The notes under the pieces are model-generated. The model had not been told where the DNA came from, ran no database searches, and worked only from the letters and a program-made list of their open reading frames with translations. Positions 49,985 to 58,203 of a stretch of 64,000 nucleotides of DNA are shown here, piece after piece. The first letter of the stretch is position 1. Each line of letters starts with the position of its first letter. Made by a program: the position numbers and the translations under genes. Source of the DNA: Nocardia abscessus (lineage in GTDB: Bacteria; Actinomycetota; Actinomycetes; Mycobacteriales; Mycobacteriaceae); NCBI RefSeq assembly GCF_015477775.1, contig NZ_JADLQO010000008.1:186001-250000 (forward strand). Reading direction: 5' to 3'.

Positions 49985-50214
49985 GTGATTCGGGCAGGGG
50001 CGCCAGTGATGGTGGGGTGTTCGGCGAAGGTCTTCCAGGTGGATGCGGCCTCGGCGAGCTTGTCCTTGTTGCCGTTGGGTAGCTTGCTGCCGAATTCGTC
50101 CTGGATCTTGCCGACCAGGGCGTCGTAGAAGCCGGGGATGCTGCCGTTGCCCTCGGTGACCCCGTCACCGTTGCTTCCCACTGCGGTGGGGATCGACACC
50201 TTGTGTTCCGACAT
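49985..50214 (-). pseudogene. Truncated N-terminal leader of a secreted/polymorphic toxin
   Basis: From the ATG at 50214 the frame reads MSEHKVSIPTAVGSNGDGVT, then IPGFYDALVGKIQDEFGSKL, DKLAEAASTWKTFAEHPTIT. This is a helical N-terminal domain like those heading ESX-type or polymorphic toxins of Nocardia and relatives. The homology-like part stops around residue 76 and the frame then runs through low-quality sequence to a stop near 49834. No toxin domain remains. It lies in the eroded island. Confidence 0.45.
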
Positions 50215-50649
50215 GGCTGTGGCGGTGGGGCGGTCGGGCATCGGCCGATCGGTATGCCCGTGTGGCCTGATGGATGCGTTCCGGCTCACCAGCCTGCGTG
50301 GGGCCACATCGGCGCGGGTCGTCCGATCCGAGAGAAGTCGACGCGCAAGAGCATCATGATGCACCCGACCGCGCCACTATATGCGCTGAGAAGTAGCCCG
50401 GTCGGTTCACGGGAGCATCGTTGCGGGCCGTGCGGCGCTCGACGAAATCGCTGACGCGCTCAAAAGGTTGAGCTTCTGTCCGACGAATGGATGCGAGTGT
50501 CGCGGATGGCACCACCACGACGGACCGTGATCCAGTGAATCGGCACCGTTGATTGATGACGTGCGATCCGTCTCGGGCAAAATTGTCGGTCGTTTGCGCT
50601 ACGGTTCTGTTCGCTGACAATCGATCGGCACTGTGAAGCAGGGGGAGAG
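50215..50649. other. Gene-free stretch in the island
   Basis: About 435 bases with no supported gene, tRNA or repeat. Short frames on both strands have no ribosome sites or recognisable motifs. Confidence 0.5.
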
Positions 50650-51255
50650 ATGGCAAGACGGCGTCGCGATTCCGGCAACGTGGCTCTGCTGCTGATGTTC
50701 GGAATCGCGGGGTTCGTGGTTCTGGGCCCAGCGGTGCGATTCGCCAGAGGCAATCTCGTCGCGGTGATCGCGGCGATCGTTGGGCTCGTGGCAGCGGCCG
50801 TAGCCTTGGCGGTGTTGTGGAAGTCGCGCATCCGACGGCGTCGAGAACTCGAGGACAAGCGCCTACGCGCCGTGCTGCCGTTCCACAACATGAACGACAA
50901 GCAATTCGAGCACGCTCTGGCTTCGCTGTGTCGTGACAGTGGTTGCCGCCAGGTGGAGGTCTCGGGCGGTTCGGGGGACCACGGCGCGGACGTTGTGGCG
51001 TTGACTCCGGACGGGCGCAGATTGATCTTGCAGGCCAAGCGGTACAACATCACACGCCGGGTCGGAGACAAAGAGATGCAGCAACTCGTCGGGGGGTTGA
51101 TGACCTGGCACCAATTCGACATCGCTGCCCTGGTCGCGACAGCGTCGTTCACCGCGCCCGCTCGTGCAACAGCTGCCCGGAACGGCATCCGACTCATCGA
51201 CAACCGTGCGTTGGCCGCATGGAACTCCGGGACGGGTCCTGCTCCCTGGGATTGA
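50650..51255 (+). CDS. Membrane-anchored Mrr-type restriction endonuclease
   Basis: A 201-residue protein. Two hydrophobic helices (VALLLMFGIAGFVVLGPAVR and LVAVIAAIVGLVAAAVALAV) precede an Mrr_cat nuclease domain: FHNMNDKQFEHALASLCRDS, then VEVSGGSGDHGADVVALTPD and RLILQAKRY, giving the D...Q-x-K catalytic pattern. Mrr enzymes cut foreign or modified DNA; the membrane tether suggests action on DNA at entry. GGGGGAGAG precedes the ATG. It stands alone, without a methylase, in the tRNA-linked island. Confidence 0.88.
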   Translation: MARRRRDSGNVALLLMFGIAGFVVLGPAVRFARGNLVAVIAAIVGLVAAAVALAVLWKSRIRRRRELEDKRLRAVLPFHNMNDKQFEHALASLCRDSGCRQVEVSGGSGDHGADVVALTPDGRRLILQAKRYNITRRVGDKEMQQLVGGLMTWHQFDIAALVATASFTAPARATAARNGIRLIDNRALAAWNSGTGPAPWD

Positions 51256-51468
51256 GGTTTCAGTTCGCGGCTGATGATCCGAGCTCGGAAGCCGTGGTGC
51301 ACTCCGGCCGACTGGCAGGTCTAGTCCGACTGAACAAGCGTGAAGACTTCGAAACGGATGGTGAACATGGCAGCAGTGGTTTCGAACACCTGGCCAGAAC
51401 GCGGAATGAGTATGAGCTGACCTGCGATTCGTGACCAGACCGAGCTCCTCCATGCGGCACAACCGGAC

Positions 51469-51867
51469 TCAGGAAACTACGGCATTGCGACGGACGTGGA
51501 ACAGCGACCGTCCCCCGGACAAGCACCACACGGCGATCACCGGATCGCAGATCGCACATCCCAGGGACGAGTCGTGGGCGAACGGGATGATCGGGTTGCC
51601 TTTGAAGTGGTGCAGCAGGTCCCAAGCGGTGTGTAGGAGCCACGCGATACCGATGAACGTCCAGGATTCGAGGCCGCGGTAGGCGCAGTAGGTGGCGACG
51701 GCGGTGAAGGCGAATTCCCAGCCGCCGAAGCCGCCGCCGCTGAGGTATGCGGCGCCCGCGCCGGCGACCATGACGGCGTTGAATCGGCGGCGCTGTGGTT
51801 CGGGGATCAGGGACATCGCCAGCGCGTACAGAATGCCGATCAGCACTGGTGCGATGTAGGTGATCAT
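51469..51867 (-). CDS. DUF6010-like membrane protein
   Basis: A 132-residue integral membrane protein with about four helices (ITYIAPVLIGILYALAMSLI, FNAVMVAGAGAAYLSGGGFG, FAFTAVATYCAYRGLESWTF and a last one). The conserved-looking WLLHTAWDLLHHFKGNPIIP and DSSLGCAICDPVIAVW supply His/Asp/Cys residues on or near the membrane and recall DUF6010; family name from memory. Function unknown. It lies at the island edge. Confidence 0.78.
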   Translation of the reverse strand: MITYIAPVLIGILYALAMSLIPEPQRRRFNAVMVAGAGAAYLSGGGFGGWEFAFTAVATYCAYRGLESWTFIGIAWLLHTAWDLLHHFKGNPIIPFAHDSSLGCAICDPVIAVWCLSGGRSLFHVRRNAVVS

Positions 51868-52127
51868 GGGTGACTCCTCGTGCGGTCGGGCACTTTCGCA
51901 GACCGAAACTATCCAGTCGAACGAGCGTCTCCTAGTGGCATTTACGACACGTCCCGACGGAAACTCGCCAATTCTTCGGTAGCGGTGCGAATGTGGACCA
52001 CCGCGAGTTTTGGAGAGAGCGCGGGCCGATCGGGTGAACCGCCGGTGGCGACGATCACAGGGTGATTGATCCTCCCGGACCCGGGTATGCGGCGGATGTC
52101 AGCCGACTACTGATTGGGAGGTATGTG

Positions 52128-52379
52128 ATGCCGGAGCATCAGAGCGGACCGAGGGAAGCTGTCGAGGGTGTCGTCGAGGACATCAAGGGCAAGGCGAAGG
52201 AAACCGCCGGCGTCATCACCGGTGACGAGGACCTGAAGAAAGAGGGTCGCGCGCAGCAGGACAAGGCCGAATCCCAGCGGGAGGCTGCGCAGAAGGAAGC
52301 CGAGGCCGCGAAGGCGCGTTCGGAGGCCGACCTCGATGAGGCGCGGCAGAGCGCGTACGAGAGCAGCAAGGACGCCTAG
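52128..52379 (+). CDS. CsbD-family stress protein
   Basis: An 83-residue, highly charged helical protein. GVVEDIKGKAKETAGVITGD and EDLKKEGRAQQDKAESQREA match the CsbD family (general stress, often sigma-factor controlled). The ATG at 52128 has GGGAGG upstream. Its last four bases overlap the end of a convergent flavoprotein gene. Confidence 0.92.
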   Translation: MPEHQSGPREAVEGVVEDIKGKAKETAGVITGDEDLKKEGRAQQDKAESQREAAQKEAEAAKARSEADLDEARQSAYESSKDA

Positions 52380-53401
52380 TTACCGGTGCGGCGGTAGGGT
52401 GGCACGACCCGTTCCCGGTCGGCGGCGATCTGCCGCCGCCGGGCCGCCATCGCCTCCGCGGGCGAGGAGTCCACGGTCAAGGCCCGAAAAATGGCTGCCG
52501 CGTCCTCGATCGCGTCGCGCGCGCCGACTCCTTCGGCAGGCGTGATGGCGTGATCGGCGTCGCCGCACAGGATGACCGGGAGCCGTGGGGGAGCAGCGGC
52601 GGCGAAAGGCACGTTGCGCGCGTTCGAGATGTGCACGGTCTGCGTCTGCGCGAGCAGGAGATCTACCACATCGGAGATTCCCGGGGCGACAGTACGAATG
52701 AGTTCGGCCCACTGCGCCACCGGATGGAATCCGATGCTCTCCGGGGGAAGGGGCGGCCGGGTGACCCTGGCGAACCAGACGGAAATCGTTTCGTCCCAGA
52801 AGTGGCCGAACGCACCGGTCGGGCGGCCGTCTTCGCCGATCCGTCCGTCGAAATGCAGCACCGTGCTTTTGGTGCGCAAGGCTTGCGGCTGCTCGGTGCG
52901 GCCGTAGAAGACGACCTGACCGGTGTACTCGGGGATGCGTCCCGGTTCTGTGCGCTGTCGTACGAGGGAGTCGATGCCGTCGGCTGCGATGACGAGATCG
53001 TCGGTCGGTAGCCGGGTGGTGCCGCTCGACAACACGCCGTCGTCGATGTCGGTCACCGGAGTGTCGTAATGGAATTCCGCCGCTGTGGCAGTCGCGAATT
53101 CGGTCAGCACCGCCATGAGATCGGCGCGCAAGTACAGCCGATGGCCGCGGCTCGGCCCGAAACGTGCTTCGCCCGGCTGGTATTCGACCCGTAAAGCGTC
53201 CACCGGATGGGCGACTTCGTCCAGCCGGTCGGCAGGCACGCCGAGGGTGGTGAGCGCGGTGTGCGCGCGGTCGTCCAGCACCAAGAACGCACCGGCGCCG
53301 ACGGACCGCTGGCTTTCGTAGACCCGTGCCGGAATGCCCGCGCGCCCGAGAGCCCCGGCGAGAACGGTTCCGGCGATTCCTCCACCGATGATGGTGACCA
53401 T
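52376..53401 (-). CDS. FAD-dependent monooxygenase-like oxidoreductase
   Basis: A 341-residue flavoprotein of the p-hydroxybenzoate hydroxylase-like group. The dinucleotide-binding GXGXXG is VTIIGGGIAGTVLAGALGRA; the DG motif region is VIAADGIDSLVRQ; the FAD pyrophosphate GD motif is LCGDADHAITPAEGVGARDA. It is slightly shorter than typical because the C-terminal helical part is reduced. Substrate unknown. Ends convergent with csbD. Confidence 0.88.
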   Translation of the reverse strand: MVTIIGGGIAGTVLAGALGRAGIPARVYESQRSVGAGAFLVLDDRAHTALTTLGVPADRLDEVAHPVDALRVEYQPGEARFGPSRGHRLYLRADLMAVLTEFATATAAEFHYDTPVTDIDDGVLSSGTTRLPTDDLVIAADGIDSLVRQRTEPGRIPEYTGQVVFYGRTEQPQALRTKSTVLHFDGRIGEDGRPTGAFGHFWDETISVWFARVTRPPLPPESIGFHPVAQWAELIRTVAPGISDVVDLLLAQTQTVHISNARNVPFAAAAPPRLPVILCGDADHAITPAEGVGARDAIEDAAAIFRALTVDSSPAEAMAARRRQIAADRERVVPPYRRTGN

Positions 53402-53678
53402 GTAGTCCAGCGTAGAGCGACGTGCGAGGGTAGCGCCGCCGGATCCGAGCCCTGATAGTGCGAATGAAGCACTGCGACAGCGATGTTCCCGCCGAACGGC
53501 CGGGCCGGGCAGCTCGAGGACCGGGCGATGCGTCCACCCGAAGTCGCAGTCGCGCTGATGGGTCAGCAGCGCTGGGCAGGCCGGGGTGAACTCAGAAGGA
53601 TGGATTTCCGCCGTGGCGGTTCACCAACCGCGCAGCGCCCTCGATGGGCGGGCAGCCCGCCCGCCGAATCGAGCCCAC

Positions 53679-54887
53679 TCAGCAAGTACTCGGCGCAGGC
53701 ACACCATTGAACCGAGCCTCCAACCATCCGAGCGCCGACGGTACCCCGAGCACCGCGGTGGACAGATGGTCCGGGCTCAGGAACTTCTCGTATTGGACCC
53801 GCACCCCCGCCCGGCAGTAGCGCCGCACCGTCGTGTCGATCGACTCCACCGGTATCAGAGCGTCCTGCTCCGCGCGCCACTGATAGAGCGGCGCGGTCGG
53901 GATGCCCTCGTAGAGTTCCAGGCTGTTCTCCTCGAGCACCCCGCGTGCGCGCTCGTCCTCGGCGAGCGAATTCGAGGCCGCGACGTCCACGATGCCGCGG
54001 CCCGCGCCGGCCAGCAGGATCTCGTTGGTGCAACTGTCGGCGATCCGGTCGCGGAACGACAATCCGACCGAGTTCAGGTTGTCGCTCACCGGCAGCCGCG
54101 CCGGGTACTCCCGCTCCAGCCCGATGGCGGCGGCGAAGGCGAGGCCGAATGCGGCGTGCGGCGCGTAGCCGAGGCCCTCGATCATCTTGACCAGGTTCAT
54201 CGGCACCCCGCCCGCGGCGGCGCCGATGATCGGCAGTTCCGGCGCGTAGGTCGGCGCCAGCGCGGCCGCCCACGTGGTCGCCATGCCGCCGCCGGAGTAA
54301 CCCAGCATGGCGACCCGGCTGTCGGCCAGGCCCAGTTCGGTGACCCGCCGTGCGGCGCGGATGCCGTCCAGGGTGATCATGCCGCCGAGCCTCGCCGCGC
54401 CGTAGGCGCTGGTGGGCCCGAGATGATCGGGGAGAGCGACCGACCAGCCGCGCAGCAGCAGGCCGTTGAGCGCGGGTGCTTCGCGCACCGCCAGGTTGGG
54501 GTCGCTGGTGTAGAGCACGCGAGAGACCGAGCACTGGGTGCCGAGTGCGTTGATGATGTGCTGATAGGACAGCAGCGGCCCACCCGGGGTGGGGTTCGGT
54601 GGGGTCAGCACGGTGGTGGTGGCCGCGATCGGCTGGCCCGCCGAGTTCGTCGAGCGGAACTTGATCATCGTGACCGTCGCGCCGGGGAACGCGAGTAGTC
54701 CCGGCATCGGCCGTACCGCGAGGATGTCCCCCGGCGCGGCGCGGTCCAGATCGGCCGGAGTGGCGTAGAACGGGTCGGGATCAGGTTCGGGGTAGATCGG
54801 CTGCGCCGCGGCCTGCGGTGTGATCAGACCCTGCGGTGTGATCAGACAGAGCGCGGCCGCGGCGGTGGCGATGACCAATCGAAGCAT
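53679..54887 (-). CDS. Secreted lipase (LIP family)
   Basis: A 402-residue secretory lipase of the Candida-lipase-like LIP family common in mycolic-acid bacteria. A signal peptide (MLRLVIATAAAALCLITPQG...) precedes the mature PIYPEPDPDPFYATPADLDR. The catalytic Ser is in VAMLGYSGGGMATTW (Ser 198), the acid in QDALIPV, and His in SPDHLSTAVLG. The signal peptide contains a perfect six-residue duplication (LITPQG-LITPQA) caused by an 18-base tandem repeat. Probably acts on host or environmental acylglycerols. Confidence 0.9.
   Translation of the reverse strand: MLRLVIATAAAALCLITPQGLITPQAAAQPIYPEPDPDPFYATPADLDRAAPGDILAVRPMPGLLAFPGATVTMIKFRSTNSAGQPIAATTTVLTPPNPTPGGPLLSYQHIINALGTQCSVSRVLYTSDPNLAVREAPALNGLLLRGWSVALPDHLGPTSAYGAARLGGMITLDGIRAARRVTELGLADSRVAMLGYSGGGMATTWAAALAPTYAPELPIIGAAAGGVPMNLVKMIEGLGYAPHAAFGLAFAAAIGLEREYPARLPVSDNLNSVGLSFRDRIADSCTNEILLAGAGRGIVDVAASNSLAEDERARGVLEENSLELYEGIPTAPLYQWRAEQDALIPVESIDTTVRRYCRAGVRVQYEKFLSPDHLSTAVLGVPSALGWLEARFNGVPAPSTC
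54813..54848. repeat. Tandem 18-base duplication inside the lipase signal peptide
   Basis: Two adjacent copies of CTGCGGTGTGATCAGACM, identical in 17 of 18 bases, duplicating six residues of the signal peptide in frame. Confidence 0.85.
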
Positions 54888-55072
54888 GGCTTTCGTCGAC
54901 TCCCATTCGTCACGATGTGTTGTTCCGAAACGCTGGTCTGCTGAAGTCGAATACTGCGGACACCGGTCGCCTGCGGCCGATGCCCGGACCTGCACACTTT
55001 AGGGGACGATCGGAAAAGGCCGAGGTAGCCGCGCCGCCGGGTGACGGCCGGGCGCGCTGCTCGCCCGTCGGC

Positions 55073-55078
55073 TACCGT
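55073..55078 (+). promoter_or_regulatory. TACCGT -10 element for a leaderless YdcF-like gene
   Basis: TACCGT, exactly six bases before the GTG at 55085. Confidence 0.45.
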
Positions 55079-55084
55079 GACCCG

Positions 55085-56086
55085 GTGCTTCTGCTGGTCG
55101 TCGGCGTGATCCTGCTCGGTGTGTTCGGAGTGCGATTCCGCAGGGACCGCAGGCGGTTGGGGCACGGCGTGTATCTGCTACTCGGGACGGCGTTCGTCGG
55201 CGCGGGGGCGGTCGGCCTGGTCGCCGACGGTGATCTGCCGGTGGTGCTCGCCCCGCTGCTCGTGCTCTTGTCGCCGCTGCTGGTGCTGGTGCTGGCCGGG
55301 TTGTCGATCGCGAACGGCGCGCAGTTGGTGCGCCGGGAGGGCTGGCGTCTTCCGAACCTGCTGCCGCTCGGGCTCGGCCTCGCGCTGCTGGTGCCGTATG
55401 TCGTGCTCGCCCTCGCCCTGCTGACCGAAAACCTCTGGTTCGTGGTCCTTTTGGCCTCGCTGACGATGGCGATCAGCTACATCGGGTTCCTGTTCGCGGC
55501 ATTCCTTGTGTATTCGCTGTGCTATGGCTCACTGCCCTACCGTCCCGGGATGGACGCGATCGTGGTGCACGGCGCCGGCTTGGTCGACGGCGACGTGCCG
55601 CCGCTGCTGGCGGCGCGCCTGGATCGGGCGATCGAGGTCTATCGCGGCGAAGCCGTGCGCGGACACGCCCCGCTGCTGATCGCCAGTGGCGGTAGGGGAT
55701 CCGACGAGGAGGTCTCCGAGGCGGCGGCGATGGCGGATTACCTGATCGACCACGGTGTGCCCGACGACCACGTGATCCTGGAGGACCGGTCGGGCACCAC
55801 CGAGGAGAATCTGTTGTTCACCAAGCGGCTGCTCGGCGAGCGCGGCCAGACAACCCGAATGGTGCTGGTGACCAGCAATTTCCACATTCTGCGCACGGCG
55901 ATCCTGGCGCGTCGCCTCGATCTCGACGCCGAGGTGACCGGCGCCAGGACCGCCTTCTACTACCTGCCGAGCGCGTTCCTGCGCGAATTCGCCGCGCTGC
56001 TGGTGGCCTACAAATGGAGCACCGTGATCGCGTGCGTCGCGCTGGTGTCGCTGCCGCCGCTCGCCCTGCTGGCCACCCGCGGCTGA
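55085..56086 (+). CDS. Polytopic YdcF/SanA-like protein (DUF218)
   Basis: A 333-residue protein. The N-terminal half has about five membrane helices (VLLLVVGVILLGVFGVRF, VVLAPLLVLLSPLLVLVLAG, LLPLGLGLALLVPYVVLALA and two more). It is followed by a DUF218 domain (GMDAIVVHGAGLVDGDVPPL, LLIASGGRGSDEEVSEAAAM, VTSNFHILRTAILARR) and one more C-terminal helix. This is the long, polytopic YdcF type, distinct from the single-pass one next to dgt. A role in envelope metabolism is likely from the family. GTG start with leaderless-type promoter. Confidence 0.9.
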   Translation: MLLLVVGVILLGVFGVRFRRDRRRLGHGVYLLLGTAFVGAGAVGLVADGDLPVVLAPLLVLLSPLLVLVLAGLSIANGAQLVRREGWRLPNLLPLGLGLALLVPYVVLALALLTENLWFVVLLASLTMAISYIGFLFAAFLVYSLCYGSLPYRPGMDAIVVHGAGLVDGDVPPLLAARLDRAIEVYRGEAVRGHAPLLIASGGRGSDEEVSEAAAMADYLIDHGVPDDHVILEDRSGTTEENLLFTKRLLGERGQTTRMVLVTSNFHILRTAILARRLDLDAEVTGARTAFYYLPSAFLREFAALLVAYKWSTVIACVALVSLPPLALLATRG

Positions 56087-56087
56087 C

Positions 56088-56834
56088 TCAGTTGCCGAAG
56101 CTCTTGTGCGGAATCCCCACGGTCAAGCCGCCGTCGATGACGAACTCCGCTCCGGTGGAATACGACGATTCGTCGCTGGCCAGGAATGTCACCAGGGCGG
56201 AGACCTCGGCCGGGTCGGCGGCGCGACCGAGCGGGATCTGCAGGAAGTCCTCCGGGATGTTCTCCGTCATCGGGGTCCGGATCAGGCCGGGATGCACGGA
56301 ATTCACCCGGATCCTGTACTGCGCCAGCTCGAGCGCGGTGGACTTGGTGAGCCCGCGCACGGCGAACTTGGTGGCCGTGTAGCCGTGCAGGCCGGGGCTG
56401 CCGCGCATGCCCTCGACGGAGGAGATGTTGATGATCGAGCCGCCGCCCGCCTCGATCATCGCGGGCGTCGCGGCCTGCATGCCGAGGAACGTGCCGGTCA
56501 GGTTGATGTCGATGATCCGCTGCCATTCGGCCAGCTCGAAAGCGACGAGCAGGTTGCCGTTCGCGATGCCCGCGTTGTTCACCAGCACGCTCAGCGAGCC
56601 GAACCGCTCCACCGCCTCGCCGACGGCTTTGCGCCAGTCGTCCGGCTCGCGCACGTCGAGGTGCACGTAGACCGCGTTGTCGCCGAGCTCCGCGGCGACC
56701 GCGGCGCCCTCGTCGTCGAGCACGTCGCCCAGCACCACACGCGCGTCCTCGGCGACCAGCGCCCTGGCGTGGGCCGCGCCCATGCCGCGCGCTCCGCCGC
56801 TGATCAACGCCACCTTGCCGGTCAACCGCCCCAT
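56088..56834 (-). CDS. SDR-family hydroxysteroid-type dehydrogenase
   Basis: A 248-residue classical short-chain dehydrogenase. Cofactor motif SGGARGMG (12-19), NNAG (96-99), the Ser in INISSV, and YTATK with Tyr 152/Lys 156. The sequence type (GARGMGAAHARALVAEDARV, TPMTENIPEDFLQIPLGRAA) resembles actinobacterial 3-alpha/20-beta-hydroxysteroid dehydrogenases. A TGCAACGCGTTGCA palindrome 31 bases upstream fits the KstR consensus, in line with sterol/lipid metabolism. Confidence 0.92.
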   Translation of the reverse strand: MGRLTGKVALISGGARGMGAAHARALVAEDARVVLGDVLDDEGAAVAAELGDNAVYVHLDVREPDDWRKAVGEAVERFGSLSVLVNNAGIANGNLLVAFELAEWQRIIDINLTGTFLGMQAATPAMIEAGGGSIINISSVEGMRGSPGLHGYTATKFAVRGLTKSTALELAQYRIRVNSVHPGLIRTPMTENIPEDFLQIPLGRAADPAEVSALVTFLASDESSYSTGAEFVIDGGLTVGIPHKSFGN

Positions 56835-56864
56835 CCGGGGTACCTCCGTCTCTCGAACGTCGTC

Positions 56865-56878
56865 TGCAACGCGTTGCA
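56865..56878. promoter_or_regulatory. KstR-like box TGCAACGCGTTGCA
   Basis: Perfect 14-bp palindrome fitting TNNAACNNGTTNNA, 31 bases before the SDR start. With the box at 57211 it is the only clear feature of the 426-base gap 56835-57260. Confidence 0.6.
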
Positions 56879-57210
56879 GAAACGCGCCAGTGTGGGCGCG
56901 TCTCGCGACAGTAACCCAGGGTGGAGCTCGGCGGTTGTCGGTGACGATGTGGTCGCTGCGTCCGGCGAGTGGGTGGACGTCGCGGCCGGGCTGGTGAACT
57001 TGTCCCGCCTATCGCGAGAGCCGAGAGCAGCTACTGCGTGAACCGGCTCCATGCTTCGCCCTGGGGGGTGCTCGGGAGCGGGTGCGCGAATGTCCGGGGT
57101 TGGTGGGCGGCGGTCGCGCTGACCGTCGAACGCGACGGTGGCGGACAGGCTGGTGTGCATCGCCGGTGCGGCCGCGGGTCCGTCCTGTGCGCAGCTGTGT
57201 CATGATCGTA

Positions 57211-57224
57211 TAGAACGCGTTCTA
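57211..57224. promoter_or_regulatory. KstR-like box TAGAACGCGTTCTA
   Basis: Perfect 14-bp palindrome fitting TNNAACNNGTTNNA, 37 bases before the alpha/beta hydrolase ATG. Identical to the core of the 59609-59622 site. Confidence 0.65.
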
Positions 57225-57260
57225 ATTATGTCCCCGATGTGACCGCTCGGGAGGTGCGCC

Positions 57261-58157
57261 ATGACGAACTCCGGCCGAAGCGTGACGCGGTTCGGCGGAC
57301 GTTTCCGGGTGCCGGACATCGCCGAAGTGCCCGGTGGCCGCCTGGTCGAGCTGCCGGGGCGGGGCCGGACCTACGTGGTCGACATCCCGGGGCCGGAACA
57401 CGCACCCGCGCTGGTGCTCCTGCACGCCACTGCCTGCACCGCCTACCTCACCTGGTTCCCGTCGCTGGCGGCGCTGGCTCAGCGGTACCGGGTGATCCTG
57501 TTCGATCAGCGGTGGCACGGGCGCGGCATCCGCTCCGAGCGTTTCACCCTGGAGGACTGCGCCGATGACGTGGTGGCGGTCCTCGACGCGCTGCACGTCG
57601 ACCGGGCCATGTGCGCGGGGTTCTCGCTCGGTGGAATCGTCAGCCTGCTGGCCGGGCGTCGTCATCCGGATCGGGTGAGCGGGCTGGTGCTCTGCGCGAC
57701 GCCCTATCGATTCCGGGAGAAATGGCGCGAGCACGCTTTTCACCGGACGTTCGGTGTCTTCGCCGCCGCGGTGGGGCCGTATTCCTACCGTCGTGCCGAG
57801 AAGCTCGCGGGCCGTCTGCCCGAGCTTCCGCAGGTCGCCTGGACCCGGGGGCGATTGGATCGCTGGGCGCTGGACGAGTTCCGCAGCACCAGCGGGTGGG
57901 CGCTCACCCAGGTTCTCGCCGCGGTCGGGCGCTTCGACGCGACCGCATGGCTGCCGGATCTGACGATGCCGACGGCTGTGGTGATCACGACCCGGGATCG
58001 GGCGATTCCGGTCTATCGACAGGTGGAGATGGCGACCATGATCCCGGGAGCGAGCACGCACCTGGTCGCGGCCGGGCACGCGTCCTGCGTGCTGGAGGCC
58101 GATCGTTTCGTGCCCGTGTTGCTCGAAGCCTGCGAGACCGTCGCCGCGAAGATTTGA
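57261..58157 (+). CDS. Alpha/beta hydrolase
   Basis: A 298-residue serine hydrolase. ALVLLHATACTAYLTWFPSL provides the oxyanion region, AMCAGFSLGGIVSLLAGRRH the nucleophile Ser, and LVAAGHASCVLEADRF the His; the acid is probably in ITTRDRAIP. The KstR-like box in its promoter suggests co-regulation with the neighbouring WS/DGAT and SDR genes in lipid or sterol use. GGGAGG lies before the ATG. Confidence 0.9.
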   Translation: MTNSGRSVTRFGGRFRVPDIAEVPGGRLVELPGRGRTYVVDIPGPEHAPALVLLHATACTAYLTWFPSLAALAQRYRVILFDQRWHGRGIRSERFTLEDCADDVVAVLDALHVDRAMCAGFSLGGIVSLLAGRRHPDRVSGLVLCATPYRFREKWREHAFHRTFGVFAAAVGPYSYRRAEKLAGRLPELPQVAWTRGRLDRWALDEFRSTSGWALTQVLAAVGRFDATAWLPDLTMPTAVVITTRDRAIPVYRQVEMATMIPGASTHLVAAGHASCVLEADRFVPVLLEACETVAAKI

Positions 58158-58167
58158 ATCGCGCGGT

Positions 58168-58193
58168 CCTGTCCGGCGGCGGTGGCGGACAGG
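58168..58193. terminator. Hairpin between convergent hydrolase and WS/DGAT genes
   Basis: Perfect 8-bp stem CCTGTCCG / CGGACAGG with a 10-base loop. Confidence 0.55.
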
Positions 58194-58203
58194 GCGCCGG
58201 CGC

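Noticed and set aside
50354..50656. A 100-codon minus-strand frame in the island
   Set aside because: No ribosome site, no recognisable motif, and it covers the promoter and ribosome site of the Mrr-type gene.
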